The notes beneath the pieces are model-generated. The model made no database searches and was not told the origin of the DNA. It was given only the letters and a program-made list of their open reading frames with translations. The translations under genes and the position numbers were made by a program. From NCBI RefSeq assembly GCF_964204865.1, contig NC_135252.1, forward strand, positions 14,467,383-14,531,382: a stretch of 64,000 nt of DNA, read 5' to 3'. Positions 48,996 to 62,800 of this stretch are shown here, piece after piece. This DNA comes from Styela clava. Lineage: Eukaryota > Chordata > Ascidiacea > Stolidobranchia > Styelidae. Position 1 is the first letter of the stretch, and each line of letters starts with the position of its first letter.

Positions 48996-50323
48996 ATGAA
49001 GTTCGCCATCTTTATCGCAATCGTATTCGCTGGAATTGTCAATGGACAAATCGTAATACGTGAGTAATTTGTTGAACATTGTGCATAACTAACTTTCCTC
49101 TATCGACGCTATTAAAATGCGTAAAATAGAACTGAGTGAATATTCCTAAATGAATTTTTTTTTATAGACGAGAATGCCCTCACATGGCCTGAAAATGACC
49201 ACACACTTGGGGGAGCAATCGTGGATTTTGTCTATGAAGAAATCGGCAATGGATCGTGTCAAGTTTCACTCCCGTCTATGGTCAACCTTTTTCACGTGAG
49301 TAATATTTGAGTATTAAATGAAATTATTTAGATTGAAATTTGTATATAAATATAGTTAGAGAAACTTCAGAACTTCATCTAGTTCCAAGTACGCAATATT
49401 TAAACGTCTATCGCTTCAGGTTGTGAATGGATTTATCGTCCCTGAGAGCAGCAGCCCCGTTGAAGGTCTTTACACGATCAGTGCACCAACCCACTGGAGT
49501 TTAGTCAACGGCACATTCAAAGTTCTCATCTTGTTTGACCGTGGATCAGCTTTTGCTCTGGAAGACATTGTATTTACTTGTGATCCTCTTGCAATTACTG
49601 ACAGTAAGTTTGTCCGTAAATTTGCGATAAAATGTAGAGAATATTTGGAGATAAATATATTGCCATGGTCTTATCAGGATTTGTGTAATATTAATACTGT
49701 CCCATCATTTTTCTAGTCAACGTTTACTCTTTCCCTCAAAACAACTTGATGGGAGAAGCTAGCTCAACAATTTGCTACAGAAGAGCTTTCCACGTCGGAG
49801 ATGTTTTGACAATCACTTTCCCAGTCCGAGTCAGAGAATTCAATGTGAGTTGCAGATTTTTTGATCAAAATAAAATTGTGGATTTAGCTCAATTTGCAGT
49901 TTATCGAGCAATTTATTCAATATACTAATTATATTTTTCCGTTCAACAGGTAACCACCTGGAACTCCAACTACGAACTTATAACTGAAGACAACATCACA
50001 TACACTTTGACCGGATTTCAAGCTCCAATCGGAAATGATTTTAATACAGAGGTTAGTGTTTACAGTATTCATTCAATGAGATAAAGTCTAGAATGGGTAG
50101 AGTTACAAATATAAGACGAAACACTTCCAAAGTATCTTTAAACACAACACCCAAAACGTGATGTGTTTTCGAAATCCTAGTAATTCACGTTACCTAATTG
50201 TCATTCCAGGTTTCATTCCACCTTGTCTACGACATGGAAGATGGAGTCGATAGATGGTTTTCCGCTGGTGACATCACCGTCTCAATCACAAAAGCAGCCG
50301 ACAGTGAAGTTATCATTTTCTAA
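48996..50323 (+). CDS. g4: secreted two-module protein, 239 residues
   Basis: Exons: 48996-49059, 49168-49295, 49420-49603, 49717-49844, 49950-50051, 50210-50323 (64/128/184/128/102/114 nt), all GT-AG. Signal peptide MKFAIFIAIVFAGIVNG, then QIVIH. It has the same modules, three cysteines and sequons as g3; differences include ELITED in exon 5 and the C-terminus SEVIIF. The 3' flank is inverted relative to that of the pseudogene at 54330-54811, so the two are tail-to-tail. It is the near twin of g5 (direct duplication). Function not recognised; secreted. I infer co-expression with g3 and g5 from the shared core promoter block. Confidence 0.92.
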
Positions 50324-53300
50324 AACTTCATACATCTCTTCCATTGATACGTTTATCTCATTCCGGAACTTGTCATTTAGATATTTTCTGATCCTATTCT
50401 CTGAAACAGTTGCATATTTTGGACAATCAAATTTAAATGTAATATTAGGTGTTTCAATAACTGAAATTTTGAAACATAAATTCACTTTGAAACACCGAAC
50501 TTTATTTTAATTCATCATATGAACATGGTGAATGCGAGTGAAAATATTATTTGCTGAATTTTTGTACTTACTTTGAAAATTTTCTTTGAATGGTTGAAAT
50601 ACCATGACAAGATTTATTTCGTCGGTATATTCATGTAATTTGTTGTAGAATTTGTAAGCTTACTTTTGATATTTTTATACCAATGATGAACTATTTTTAT
50701 ACTCAATTTGATACGATATAAATGTGAAGTAAAACGGAACTAGCATTTGACAATAAATATCTGATTTTTACGAAAAATTTCTGACTTCAATTCAAGGTGG
50801 AAAATCTAGTAATTGACGCATTTTCTTTAAGAACTATAACCTTGATAAAGTTACAGGCCAGTGCTTAAGGGGGCCCTGCGTATATAACATGGTCTATCCT
50901 TAGGATAAAGCCTAACAGCTATCCGATTGATGTTTGCAAATAATGCATTTGTACATTTACAGTTTAAATAACTTATGATGATTGCAGAAAAAAGCAGTGT
51001 AATAATACTATACAAGAGAATAAAGCTTAAATGCATAGGCACACAGTTCGCACCGAATTTGATAAAAAAAAACGGCGAACAAACGATACCGAGTCGTCCG
51101 AGCAATACGAAATAAAAACTATTCTCCTTATCGAGCGACTTCTTCCGTCTTTGAATATTTGAAATGAATTAGTCCTACAATGGCGGAGAAAGACACAATT
51201 TTTGCCAACAACAATATTAACCACAACAAGAATAACAACAGACGAATTAAAAAGTACGTGACGTCATAATGTAAAAGTAGAAAACACGTTTTTGACCATA
51301 TTACAGCATCGGGCGCTCACAAACATACGTCGCAGCTCATATTTTTTTGCCTAATGGTTCCGCAGATAGCTGTTGGATCAATTTAAAAAGATATTTTTTT
51401 CTTTTTTTTGGCGACCATAATACAAACGTAAACGTGGGTCAATTTTCAGCCCACCACCTTGCGTCAATTCTGGACGGCTAGTTAAAAATTCTCACATATC
51501 AATATGAAAAATAAAAAGCTTTTGACTACAATGCTTCCCCATAATTCCAGATATTTCTAGCCTTAAATTTACTATGTGGCGTGCGCAAATGGTAGAGAGA
51601 TGCCACTCGTCGTCAATACAATGATTGCAATTTAGTAGTTCATGTAAAATTGTAAACGTTCTAAAACGCTCCATGCTTTCCATTGCTCCCTTTTTATAGA
51701 AAGAATTGCACGTAATAAACTCGATTTAAAAGAGGTATCGATGAGATTCCCCATTGAGTTGATCCAGAGCATGCTTCATTTTTACGCGAATCAAAAACTC
51801 AAAAATATTGAGCTAACACATATTTTATTGTGTATCAAAAAGGATAGATAGTTTGAAAGCGACTGGCGCAACATCATTGTTATAAGCGATCAATAGTTTT
51901 TAACATGCGTTAAATTATCTGGATATCTGTTGTCGCTTTTATTAGGAGTGTTTATAGTACACGTGAGGGATATTGTTACAGATTTAACCTTGAATTTTAA
52001 CTCGTTAAGGTATGTAACGAGATTTATGGAGGCAAAAGTACAAATATAGGCGTAAATTAGTAAAAACAGAATTGATTTTAGACTCGGTAAAAATGTCGTG
52101 GACTCGGAGTCGAATCAGAGTCCAAAAAATGTGTGGATTCGACTCGAATCCGAGTCCGGATCCGAATCCCGGCCCATCCCTAAATAAAACATATATCTGA
52201 AACCTTTGCGGGATGGCGGCTGGACATACTGGTCTAACTTCGAATAATATAATTGTTGGGGATAATATAATGGTTTCCTTTTAAAAACAAATTCCAAGGT
52301 CATTCTTTCTTTCACGAGATGAAAAAAAAACTGACGCAATAAATAAAATAAATACCTTACCTTTAAACATGATTGGCGTACAGGAAGATTATCCAATACT
52401 TGCAAAGTTGTGTGGTAAAATATTTAATTTATCACCAAAGTTATTTGGTAAAAATCGGAGCGCGAGTAACAATACTTACGTGTATTTAAGAGAACTTCTG
52501 ATATATATACATGCAGATGCAACAAAATGCTTCTGCAAATTTGAACACAATGACAATTGTATTATACCCACTATATTATAAAAGCAGAAAGATTCCTCAT
52601 ATCAGCAAGCTTGCAGCACGATTGCCCCAAACAAGCCTCACTGCTAAGTAAAAAGCTAACTATATATACCATAGTTTTGAAAAACTGGAATCCGGGTGAG
52701 GTGATGTACATGATATTTTAAAGAGTTTTCGAAAATATGTACATCCAATATGCTTCATGGTGAAATGTGCACTAGTGAGGAATTTATCTGGCCCATGCGA
52801 CATCGTAATTTACTTAGTGAGACATTGAATTTGTAATCTACCCACCAGCATATGATAGCATTAGTAAAGGAACTTCGACAAATGAGACTGGCGGATGTGA
52901 CTAGGGTTGGATTATCCGAATAATCGGTTAACCGATAGGTGTTTTGCCATCTGATATCTGGATAGTACTGTGAGCGGTTTTATGCTCATTAAAGATTTTT
53001 ATATTTTTTCAGTTGGTGGTTGCTACTGACAGCATATAATTACAACTCTTATTTACACTTCTTTTTCTATATTTTAGTCATTTGAAAAATGCCGGAGTGA
53101 ATTTCACTATCACATCACAAAATACGCGACCTTGGATTTTGTTATTAAAAGGCAAAACCCCCAATCATTATATTTATATAAAGCTATAGACTAGTGTGTT
53201 CAGCCGCCATCCCGCAAGTGTTTTATTTATTTGATTTATTGTTTAGTTTGACAAGGAGTTAGACCTGAATTCGTTTGTTTATTATTCTTATTGGATTTAT

Positions 53301-54329
53301 TATTGTTGTTGGAAAAAATTGTTCCTTTCTCCGCCATTGCAGGACTAATGGGTTTCAAATGATTACCCAAATTACCCAAAGTCGCTCGATAAGGGGAATA
53401 GATTTATTTCGTATTGCTCGGACGACTCGGTATCGTTTGTTCGCCGTTCTTCTTCATCAAATTCGTAGCGAACTTTGTGTCTATGTATTTAAGCTTTGCT
53501 CTCTTGTATAGTATTATTGCAATGCGTTTTTTCTGCAATCATCATAAGCTACTGTACAAATGCATTATTTGTAAAGTTCAATCGGATAGCTGTTAGGATT
53601 AATCCAAAAGATAGACCATGTTATCTACGGCAGGATCCTCTTAAGCATTGGCCCGTAACTCCTTGCTCTAGTTTATATACAAAAATACGTCAATTACTAG
53701 AATTTTCAACTTGAATTGAAGTCAGACATTTTTTGTAATAATCAGATCTTTTTTTGTCAACAATTCGTAATGTTTAACACAGCGTCGTATTCATAAATTG
53801 AAAATATTGATAATGTAATATTACACAAATGCAATGAGATAAAAAAATTTATCAAGCATAATATGCTAGTTCATTTTTACTTCAAATTTATATATACAAA
53901 TTGAGTATAAAAATAGTTCATCATTGGTATAAAAATATCAAACGTAAGCTTACAAATTCTACAAAAAATTACATAAAATATACCGACGAAATAAATCTTG
54001 TCATGGTATTTCAACCATTCAAAGAAAATGTTCAAAGTAAGTTCAAAAATTCAGCAAATATTATTTTCACGCGCATTCACCGTGATCATATGATCAAAAG
54101 TTTGGTGTTTCAAAGTGAATTTATGTTTCAAAATTTCAGTTATTGAAATACCTATATTATATTTATATTTGATTGTCCAAATTGTCTAATTGTAATATAT
54201 TTAATTTTGATTGTCCAAATTATTCAACTGTTTCAGAGAATAGGATCAGAAAATTCAACGTACATATATATCTAATTGACAAGTTTCGGAATGAAATAAA
54301 CGTATCAACGAACGAGATCGATGAATGTT
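50324..54329. other. 3' flank of g4 and inverted 3' flank of the pseudogene
   Basis: 50324-51230 is mirrored by about 53270-54329 (opposite orientation). Between them lies a GACTCGGAGTCGAATC-type degenerate palindromic tract (52080-52170), which ends CCCATCCCTA like a transposon terminus. There is also a TAGGGTTGGATTATCCGAAT terminus-like block at about 52912 (also at 55333 and 62477). Most of 52440-53200 recurs at 54815-55560 and 62030-62800. No gene supported. Confidence 0.5.
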
Positions 54330-54811
54330 TTAGACAATGATAACTTCACTGTCGGCTGCTTTTGTGATTCAGACGGTGATGTCACCAGCGGAAAATCATC
54401 TATCGACTCCATCTTCCATGTCGTAGACAAGGTGGAATGAAACCTAGAATGACAATTAGGTAATGTGAAAAACTAGGATTCCCAAAACAAATCAAGTTTC
54501 GGGCAATCGGGTGTTGTGTTTAAAGATATTTTGGAAGTATTTTGTCTTATATTTGTAACTCTACTAATTCTATACTTTATCGCATTAAATGAATACTGTA
54601 AACACTAACCTCGGTATTGAAGTCATTTCCAATGAGAGCTTGAAATCCGGTCAAAGTGTATGTGATGTTGTCTTCGGTTGTAAGTTTGTAGTTAGAGTTC
54701 CAGGTGGTAACCTGTTGAACAGGGAAAAATTAGTTAATTAGATAAAATGCAAATTCAGCCATGTCCACTATTAAATTTTAAACAAAATTTCTGCAACTCA
54801 CACTGAATTCT
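54330..54811 (-). pseudogene. Truncated copy of the g3/g4 gene (exons 5-6 and a scrap of exon 4)
   Basis: Exon 6 at 54443-54330, exon 5 at 54711-54610, and about 10 nt of exon 4 at 54811-54802, after which homology stops abruptly and repeat sequence follows. Exon 6 carries two nonsense changes: the conserved Trp of DRWFSAG is TGA (54396-54398) and a Ser further on is TGA (54369-54371). It lacks promoter, signal peptide and half 1. It lies tail-to-tail with g4. Confidence 0.9.
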
Positions 54812-57800
54812 AAAAGTAACAATACTTTTCCTTTTGTTTTGGTGTATTAAAGAGTACTAATATATCTCTGATCTGAGTATCTGATATATCTCTACAGGGA
54901 GGTGCCACCCATTGCTTCTGCAAATTCAAACACAATGATAAATGTATTATACCCACTATATTATAAAGACAGAACGTTTCCCCATAACAGCAAGCTTGCC
55001 CCAAACACATTGCTAAGTAACGAGCTGCCTACAATAGTTTAAAAAAAAACGGAATCCGGGTGAGGTGATGTACATGATATTTGCATGAGTTAACTGAAAG
55101 CCAGAACCATTCCCATTGCGTCCACGTACGATATTTTAAAGATTTTTCGAAAATATGTACATCTAATATGCTTCATAATAAAAGGTGTCGCAGTGAGGAA
55201 TTTATCTGGCCCATGCGACATCGTAATTTACTTGGTGAGACATTTATTTGGTAGACTACTTACCAGCATATGATTGCACTAGTTTGCGTAAATTAAAGGA
55301 ACTGCGACAAATGAGACTGGCGGATGTGACTAGGGTTGGATTATCTGAATAACCGGTTAACCGAGAGGTATTTTGATATCCGGATAGTATTGTGAGGTTA
55401 AACCGGACAATGAAGTTGCCAGAATACACCATATGCTTTTTTGGTGGTGGTGGCTACTGACGGCACCCTAAGCATATAATAGCAACTTTCATTCACAGTT
55501 CTTTGTCTATATTTTAGTCTATATGCTGGAGTGAACTTCACTATCACATCACGAAATACGCAAAACAAATGTGATTGGTATGTTATGGAAGAGCGCATTT
55601 GCTTTAAAAAGTTAGGTTGGGAGTATAAGCGAGACTGTAAACGAATTCAGTTGAAGAGATTTGAGGAAATGGATGTGTGGATGAGGCAGTCTGGAGGATG
55701 GCGGTTTAGGTGATGACTATTTATTGATGTCGCTGTTTTTGCCTTAGGATCCGGGTATATTGTCGAAAAATTAGGCAAATGGGGCATGTTTTGCTTCGGT
55801 ACTGGACACAAGACCAATACCGCATAATCGACGCCATGTAGGCTATGTATCATTGGGCCTGGCTGGTGGAAGATTGGCAGGTCCTATACTAGTATACTAC
55901 ATTTGGAATTTGTTTGTGGTCTGGCGGGGTTGGGTGGTACATATTGATTTTTCTTCTTATCTGGTGCATTGCGCTTTCACGTACATATACCTTAGGCCTA
56001 CACTGTGGGAAGCGCTTTTGAGCTTGTTGCCTTTTGACCTGACTCGACATTTAGTTTTTGCGGTATATTGAAGGAACGCCTTCTTATGCTCGACGGTGTA
56101 GCGCATCGTGCTAAGGCTGGGCGTTAAGAATACGCTCGCCACCACAACTCTGATTACCCTGCGTGGGTGCGCAGGTTCGAATCCCATGCGGGGATACTTA
56201 TGTGCACTCTTCGCCGCCGTAGGGTGGTTCACGTAACCGCTGGTCACGTACCTGGAAATAACTAACTGGCTAACTAATCCCAGACCCGGCATGGAGTGGT
56301 AACCGGACGAGAGGCCGTGGTTAGTCATATGATTAAGCCATCTTATCGGCTTTCTACTCTCCCGGGATCAGGATGTAAAACCTATTCTAGGTTGGAAAAA
56401 GCTAGTTTTAATTTCGAGGACTCATTTTAAGCGTTAAACTAACTTGTGTCCCGGATTACTTCTAATCTTTGCACCATTCTATAATTTCGGTAGTTTATTG
56501 TACAATTTACAATAAAACTACAATTCACCACAAAAATCTTGTGAAATTGATTTTCTAACAATAAGCAGTAACTAGTGAAAATACGAAATATACGGATATA
56601 TCCGTTAGTAAAAATTATAGATATCAAAACTAGCCAAACTAGATGTGACCGAGTAGCGAGTACCGACTTTGCTGAAACGATCGGCGGACAAGCGTGACAG
56701 AGGCGTTCAACCGTGACATTGGTTCGTGAAATATGGAGTAATGAATAGTAACAAACCATGAAATTTACCAAAGAAAGAAATATATCACACCACGAAGTCT
56801 CGTTATGAACACAAAATTCTGCGTCTCCTAAATATCAAGTCTTTTTATTACGGCTGCAAAACGGTCAATGAGTGCTAATCTACACAGAATGAGTTGCCAT
56901 CCCAAAGATTATTGCTAACAGTGTTTGGTACTTTACAACGTATCCAACTACCTATAACATGGACGACTTTGTACCCCCATAGAAGTTTAGCCGTTTGTGA
57001 AGTCAGCATCTTAAAACTGGCTTCGAACGAGCTGCTCGGGTAACGAGGACTTGACTGAAAACTATTATCGAATTTGTCTCGTCCATATACGGGCAAATTT
57101 GTCTAGAAAAAATAACTTAATCGGATCTTTTTCATATTTCAACTTATTACTTATCGATTTTAATCGGTAAGTATGTTGATAGGTATTTGTCTGTTTGTCT
57201 GTTTGCCTGTTAGATGCAAGCGATAAATCACGAAAGCGAGATTGAATCTGCTCAAGATTTTGCATGTGCATTCATTATATGTCGTACCAGAAGCCTATTG
57301 ATTTTAGATGAATTATGTCGTATAATTAGCGAGTCATCAATTAGTTAGTGATGGGACACAAGGTGTCACTATGGAGTAAGAGCGCTGTTTTGGGGGATCC
57401 CTTAACTTTCGATCGATAAGTCTTCGGTCTTTGACCGATATTCTCGTTTGAAAGTGTTGTGGAGTAATTTCAGACAAATTTATACTGAATGGTAAAATAT
57501 CTAGGATATATGATAAAAGCGTTAATACACAATTGACTTGAGACAATTTTACGTTAGGGTGTCTGTATATTTTAATATTGATAAACTTGCGCTTGTTATC
57601 TATATATGTACCAACTGTACAAATTGTTGAAAAGTATCCCAATTTCAATCGATGAAAGGTGTTTTATGTGTAGAGGCGACAAAGAAGTTGAGCGCTCAAT
57701 AAGAATTCCGAGTATGACTTTGAAACACGTGATATTTAGAACGACCGTGTATTTCCTGCAAGTAAAAGTATGAATATTGTAGCTTTGTATAATCACGAAC

Positions 57801-58237
57801 ATAACATCAAAGAAAGTAAATTCAAAACGATCATATCCATGAGTAGTGTTGTTTATACACGAAACCAGAATAAGAATATTGCATTTTTATTATTATTCAG
57901 TGATTAAGGTAATATTTGTTTTTGTTGTAGGGACACGCTTGACAACTACTACTAAGACACAAACTGTACGGTTGGGATTACACTGAGAAATAAACATACA
58001 GGTCAATACTGAAGGAAACTCCATATTATAATATACGTTTTATTATCTCCTGTTTATCCATCAACCGCGAAAGAAGTTTACTGCGGTTTACTGGCACTCT
58101 TAAAAACACACCCGTCGCAATCAACTCATAAAATCATCAAAACAAACTGTAAACATCTCCAAAATTATATTTATGCTTGGTATAGATAGGAGTCCATACC
58201 GCTCATGCAGAATTCTAAGGTTGTAAATTTCGACCAG
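54812..58237. other. Intergenic repeats and 5' flank of g5
   Basis: 54815-55560 repeats 52440-53200. 55640-56400 is R1. 56400-58237 repeats the 5' flank of g4 without the 423-bp insert. No gene supported. Confidence 0.5.
55640..56400 (+). repeat. Dispersed repeat R1 with tRNA-like SINE core (unit B)
   Basis: A-box-like TAGCGCATCGT at 56099-56109 and B box GGTTCGAATCC at 56174-56184. Otherwise as the copy at 45800-46260, plus the outer segment shared with 45200-45430 in reverse. Confidence 0.65.
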
Positions 58238-58245
58238 TATAAATA
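58238..58245 (+). promoter_or_regulatory. TATA box of g5
   Basis: TATAAATA in the same conserved block as g4. The 5'UTR exon ends at AG/GTAATG (58352/58353) and the UTR intron ends at CAG 58539, 13 nt before the start codon. Confidence 0.8.
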
Positions 58246-58552
58246 CCCCATGCTTACACTCCGAAGTCATCAGTTTTCAAGTGCACAACTAGAAGACAGA
58301 GCAAGCAGCCGATCCCATCTCTACATTGGAATTCAATTTTCGAACAGAAAAGGTAATGCATAGCTTCTAGTATTTTAAGAAAACACTTCTACCATTTTAC
58401 ATACTTCTACCTTTGTACTCAACTATTGCATATAGGCATGGTGCGAAAGAGTCTGAAGAAGCTTTGAATAAGTAAAGACAACGGAAAATTCTTGTCTCTA
58501 GAGATTCGTTTTATTGATTATTTCTTGTTTTCTATTCAGAAAAGAATAAAAA

Positions 58553-59876
58553 ATGAAGTTCGCCATCTTTTTCGCAATTGTATTCGCTGGAATTGTCAAT
58601 GGACAAATCGTAAGATGTGAGTATTTTATCTAACATTGTGCATAACTAACTTTCCTCTATCGACGCTATCAAAATGCGTAAAATAGAACTGAGTGAATAT
58701 TTTAACTGATTTTTTTGTAGACGAGAATGCCCTCACATGGCCTGAAAATGACCACACACTTGGAGGAGCAATCGTGGATTTTGTCTATGAAGAAATCGGC
58801 AATGGATCGTGTCAAGTTTCACTCCCGTCTATGGTCAACCTTTTTCACGTGAGTAATATTTGAGTATTAAATGAAATTATTTAGATTGAAATTTGTATAT
58901 AAATATAGTTAGACAAACTTCAGAACTTCATCGTGTTCCAAGTACGCAATATTTAAACGTCTTGCACTTCAGGTTGTGAATGGATTCATCGTCCCTGAAA
59001 GCAGCAGCCCAGTTGAAGGTCTTTACACGATCAGTGCACCAACCCACTGGAGTTTAGTCAACGGCACATTGAAAGTTCTCATTTTGTTTGACCGTGGATC
59101 AGCTTTTGCTCTGGAAGACATTGTTTTTGCTTGTGATCCTCTTGCAATTACTGACAGTAAGTTTGTCCGTAAATTTGCGATAATATGTGGAGAATATTTG
59201 GAGATAAATATATGGCCATGGTCTTATCAGAATTTGTGTAATATTAATACTGTCCCATTATTTTTCTAGTCAACGTTTACTCTTTCCCTCAAAACAACTT
59301 GATGGGAGAAGCTAGCTCAACAATTTGCTACAGAAGAGCTTTCCACGTCGGAGATGTTTTGACAATCACTTTCCCAGTCCGAGTCAGAGAATTCAATGTG
59401 AGTTGCAGATTTTTTGTTCAAAATAAAATTGTGGATTTAGCTCAATTTGCAGTTTATCGAGCAATTTGTTCAATATACTAATTATATTTTTCCGTTCAAC
59501 AGGTAACCACCTGGAACTCCAACTACGAACTTACAACTGAAGACAACATCACATATACTTTGACAGGATTTCAAGCTCCAATCGGAAATGACTTTAATAC
59601 AGAGGTTAGTGTTTACAGTATTCATTCGATGAGATAAAGTCTAGAATGGGTAGAGTTACAAATATAAGACAAAATACTTCCAAAGTATCTTTTAACACAA
59701 CTCCCAAAACGTGATGTGTGTTTGAAATCCTAGTAATTCACGTTACCTAATTGTCATTCCAGGTTTCATTCCACCTTGTCTACGACATGGAAGATGGAGT
59801 CGATAGATGGTTTTCCGCTGGTGACATCACCGTCTCAATCACAAAAGCAGCCGACAGTGAAGTTATCATTGTCTAA
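58553..59876 (+). CDS. g5: secreted two-module protein, 239 residues
   Basis: Exons: 58553-58616, 58721-58848, 58973-59156, 59270-59397, 59503-59604, 59763-59876; same lengths, phases and stop (TAA) as g4. Signal peptide MKFAIFFAIVFAGIVNG, then QIVRY. Half 1: NDHTLGGAIVDFVYE, NGSC, SAPTHW, NGTLKVLILFD, FACDP. Half 2: SFPQNNLMGEASSTICYRR, TITFPVRVREFN, TTWNSNYELTTED, DRWFSAGDITVSITKAADS, ending SEVIIV. All splice sites are intact. It is the direct duplicate of g4, with a few amino-acid changes. Function unknown. Confidence 0.92.
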
Positions 59877-62800
59877 AACTTCATACATCTCTTCCATTGA
59901 TACGTTTAACTCATTCCGGAACTTGTCATTTAGATATTTTCTGATCCTATTCTCTGAAACAGTTGAATATTTTGGACAATCAAATTTAAATGTAATATTA
60001 GGTGTTTCAATAACTGAAATTTTGAAACATAAATTCACTTTGAAACACCGAACTTGATTTTAATCCATCATATGAACATGGTGAATGCGAGTGAAAATAT
60101 TATTTGCTGAATTTTTGTACTTACTCTGAAAATTTTCTTTGAATTGTTGAAATACCATGACAAGATTTATTTCGTCGGTATATTTATGTAATTTGTTGTA
60201 GAATTTGTAAGCTTACTTTTGATATTTTTATACCAATGATGAACTATTTTATACTCAATTTGATACGATATAAATGTGAAGTAAAACGGAACTAGCATTT
60301 GACAATAAATATCTGATTTTTACGAAAAATTTCTGACTTCAATTCAAGGTGGAAAATCTAGTAATTGACGCATTTTCTTTAAGAACTATAACCTTGATAA
60401 AGTTACAGGCCAGTGCTTAAGGGGGCCCTGCGTATATAACATGGTCTATCCTTAGGATAAAGCCTAACAGCTATCCGATTGATGTTTGCAAATAATGCAT
60501 TTGTACATTTACAGTTTAGAAAGCTTATGATGATTGCAGAAAAAGCAGTGTAATAATACTATACAAGAGAATAAAGCTTAAATGCATAGGCACACAGTTC
60601 GCACCGAATTTGATAAAAAAAAAACGGCGAACAAACGAGCAATACGAAATAAAAACTATTCTCCTTATCGAGCGACTTCTTCCGTCTTTGAACATTTGAA
60701 ATCAATTAGACCTACAATGGCGGAGAAAGACACAATTTTTGCCAACAACAATATTAACCACAACAAGAATAACAACAGACGAATTAAAAAGTCCGTGACG
60801 CCATAATGTAAAAGTAGAAAACACGTTTTTGACCATATTACAGCATCGGGCGCTCACAAACATACGTCGAAACTCATATTTTTTGCCTAATGGTTCCGCA
60901 GATAGCTGTTGGAACAATTTAAAAAGATATTTTTTTTCTTTTTTCTGGCGACCATAATACAAACGTAAACGTGGGTCAATGTGCGCCTTGGCTGTGAACT
61001 GGATTTTCAGCCCACCACCTTGCGTCAATTCTGGACGGCTAGTTAAAAATTCTCACATATCAATATGAAAAATAAAAAGCTTTTGACTGCAATGCTTCCC
61101 CATAATTCCAGATATTTCTAGCCCTAAATTTACTATGTGGCGTGCGCAAATGGTAGAGAGATGCCACTCGTCGTCAATACAATGATTGCAATTTAGTAGT
61201 TCATGTAAACGTTCTAAAACGCTCCATGCTTTCCATCGCTCCCTTTTTATAGAAAGGATTGCACGTAATAAACTCGATTTAAAAGAGGTATCGATGAGAT
61301 TCCCCATTGAGTTGATTCAGAGCATGCTTCATTTTTACGCGAATCAAAAACTCAAAAATATTGCGCTAACACATATTTTATTGTGTATCAAAAAGGATAG
61401 ATAGTTTGAAGGTGACTGGCGCAACATCATTGTTATAAGCGATCAATAGTTTTTAACATGCGTTATATTATCTGGATATCTGTTGTCGCTTTTATTAGGA
61501 GTGTTTATAGTACACGTGAGGGATATTGTTACAGATTTAACCTTGAATTTCAACTCGTTAAGGTATGTAGTGAGATTTATAGAGGCAAAAGTACAAATAT
61601 AGGCGTAAATTAGTAAAAACAGAATTGATTTTAGACTCGGTAAAAATGACGTGGAATCGGAATCGAATCCGAGTCCAAAAAATGCGTGGATTCGACTCGA
61701 ATCCGAGTCCAGATCCGAATCCCGGCCCATCCCTAAATAAAACATATATCTGAAACCTTTGCGGGATGGCGGCTGGACATACTGGTCTAACTTCGAATAA
61801 TATAATTGTTGGGGATAATATAATGGTTACCATTTAAAAACAAATTCCAAGGTCATTCTTTCTTTCACGAGATGAAAAAAAACTGACGCAATAAACAAAA
61901 TAAATACCTTACCTTTAAATATGATTGGCGTAGAGGAAGATTATCCAATACTTGCAAAGTTGTGTGGTAAAATATTTAATTCATTACTAAAGTTATTTGG
62001 TAAAAATCGGAGCGCGAGTGACAATACTTACGTGTATTAAAGAGAACTTCTGATATATATATATATATATATACATGCAGTTGCAACAAAATGCTTCTGC
62101 AAATTTGAACACAATGACAATTGTATTATACCCACTATATTATAAAAGCAGAAAGATTCCTCATATCAGCAAGCTTGCAGCACGATTGCCCCAAACAAGC
62201 CTCACTGCTAAGTAAAAAGCTAACTATATATACCATAGTTTCGAAAATCTGGAATCCGGGTGAGGTGATGTACATGATATTTTAAAGAATTTTCGAAAAT
62301 ATGTACATCCAATATGCTTCATGGTAAAATGTGCACAAGTGAGGAATTTATCTGGCCCACGCGACATCGTAATTTACTTAGTGAGACATTGAATTTGTAA
62401 TCTACTCACCAGCATGTGATTGCACTAGTCTGCGTAAATTATAGGAACTTCGACAAATGAGACTGGTGGATGTGACTAGGGTTGGATTATCCGAATAACC
62501 GGTTAACCGATAGGTGTTTTGCCATCTGATATCTGGATAGTACTGTGAGGGTAAACCGGATAATAAAGTAGCATGAATAAACCATAATATGCTCATTAAA
62601 GATTCTGATATTTTTTCAGGTAGTTGCCACTGACAGCATATAATTACAACTCTTATTTACACTTCTTTTTCTATATTTTAGTCATTCGAAAAATGCCGGA
62701 GTGAATTTCACTATCACATCACAAAATACGCGACCTTGGATTCTGTTATTAAAAGGCAAAACCCCCAATCATTATATTTATATAAAGCTATAGACCAGTG

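Larger units (their letters stand above)
45800..55560. repeat. Segmental direct duplication, unit A
   Basis: Matches 55900 to the window end in order and orientation. The offset is about 10.12 kb at the SINE core and about 9.56 kb from g4 onward. The difference is explained mainly by the 423-bp insert at 48011-48433 in A and a deletion of about 130 bp in B near 57465. The unit contains R1, g4, its 3' flank, and an inverted truncated gene copy. Confidence 0.85.

Noticed and set aside
53275-53714. Short frames shared by 36.7-37.3, 50.85-51.2, 53.3-53.7 and 62.9-63.25 kb as a gene family
   Set aside because: They are the duplicated 3' flank of the secreted genes in alternating orientation; frames are not conserved between copies.
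56099-56200. Functional tRNA gene
   Set aside because: A and B boxes are present, but I cannot close a convincing acceptor stem, and the segment is part of a longer repeat found three times, one copy with a damaged B box.
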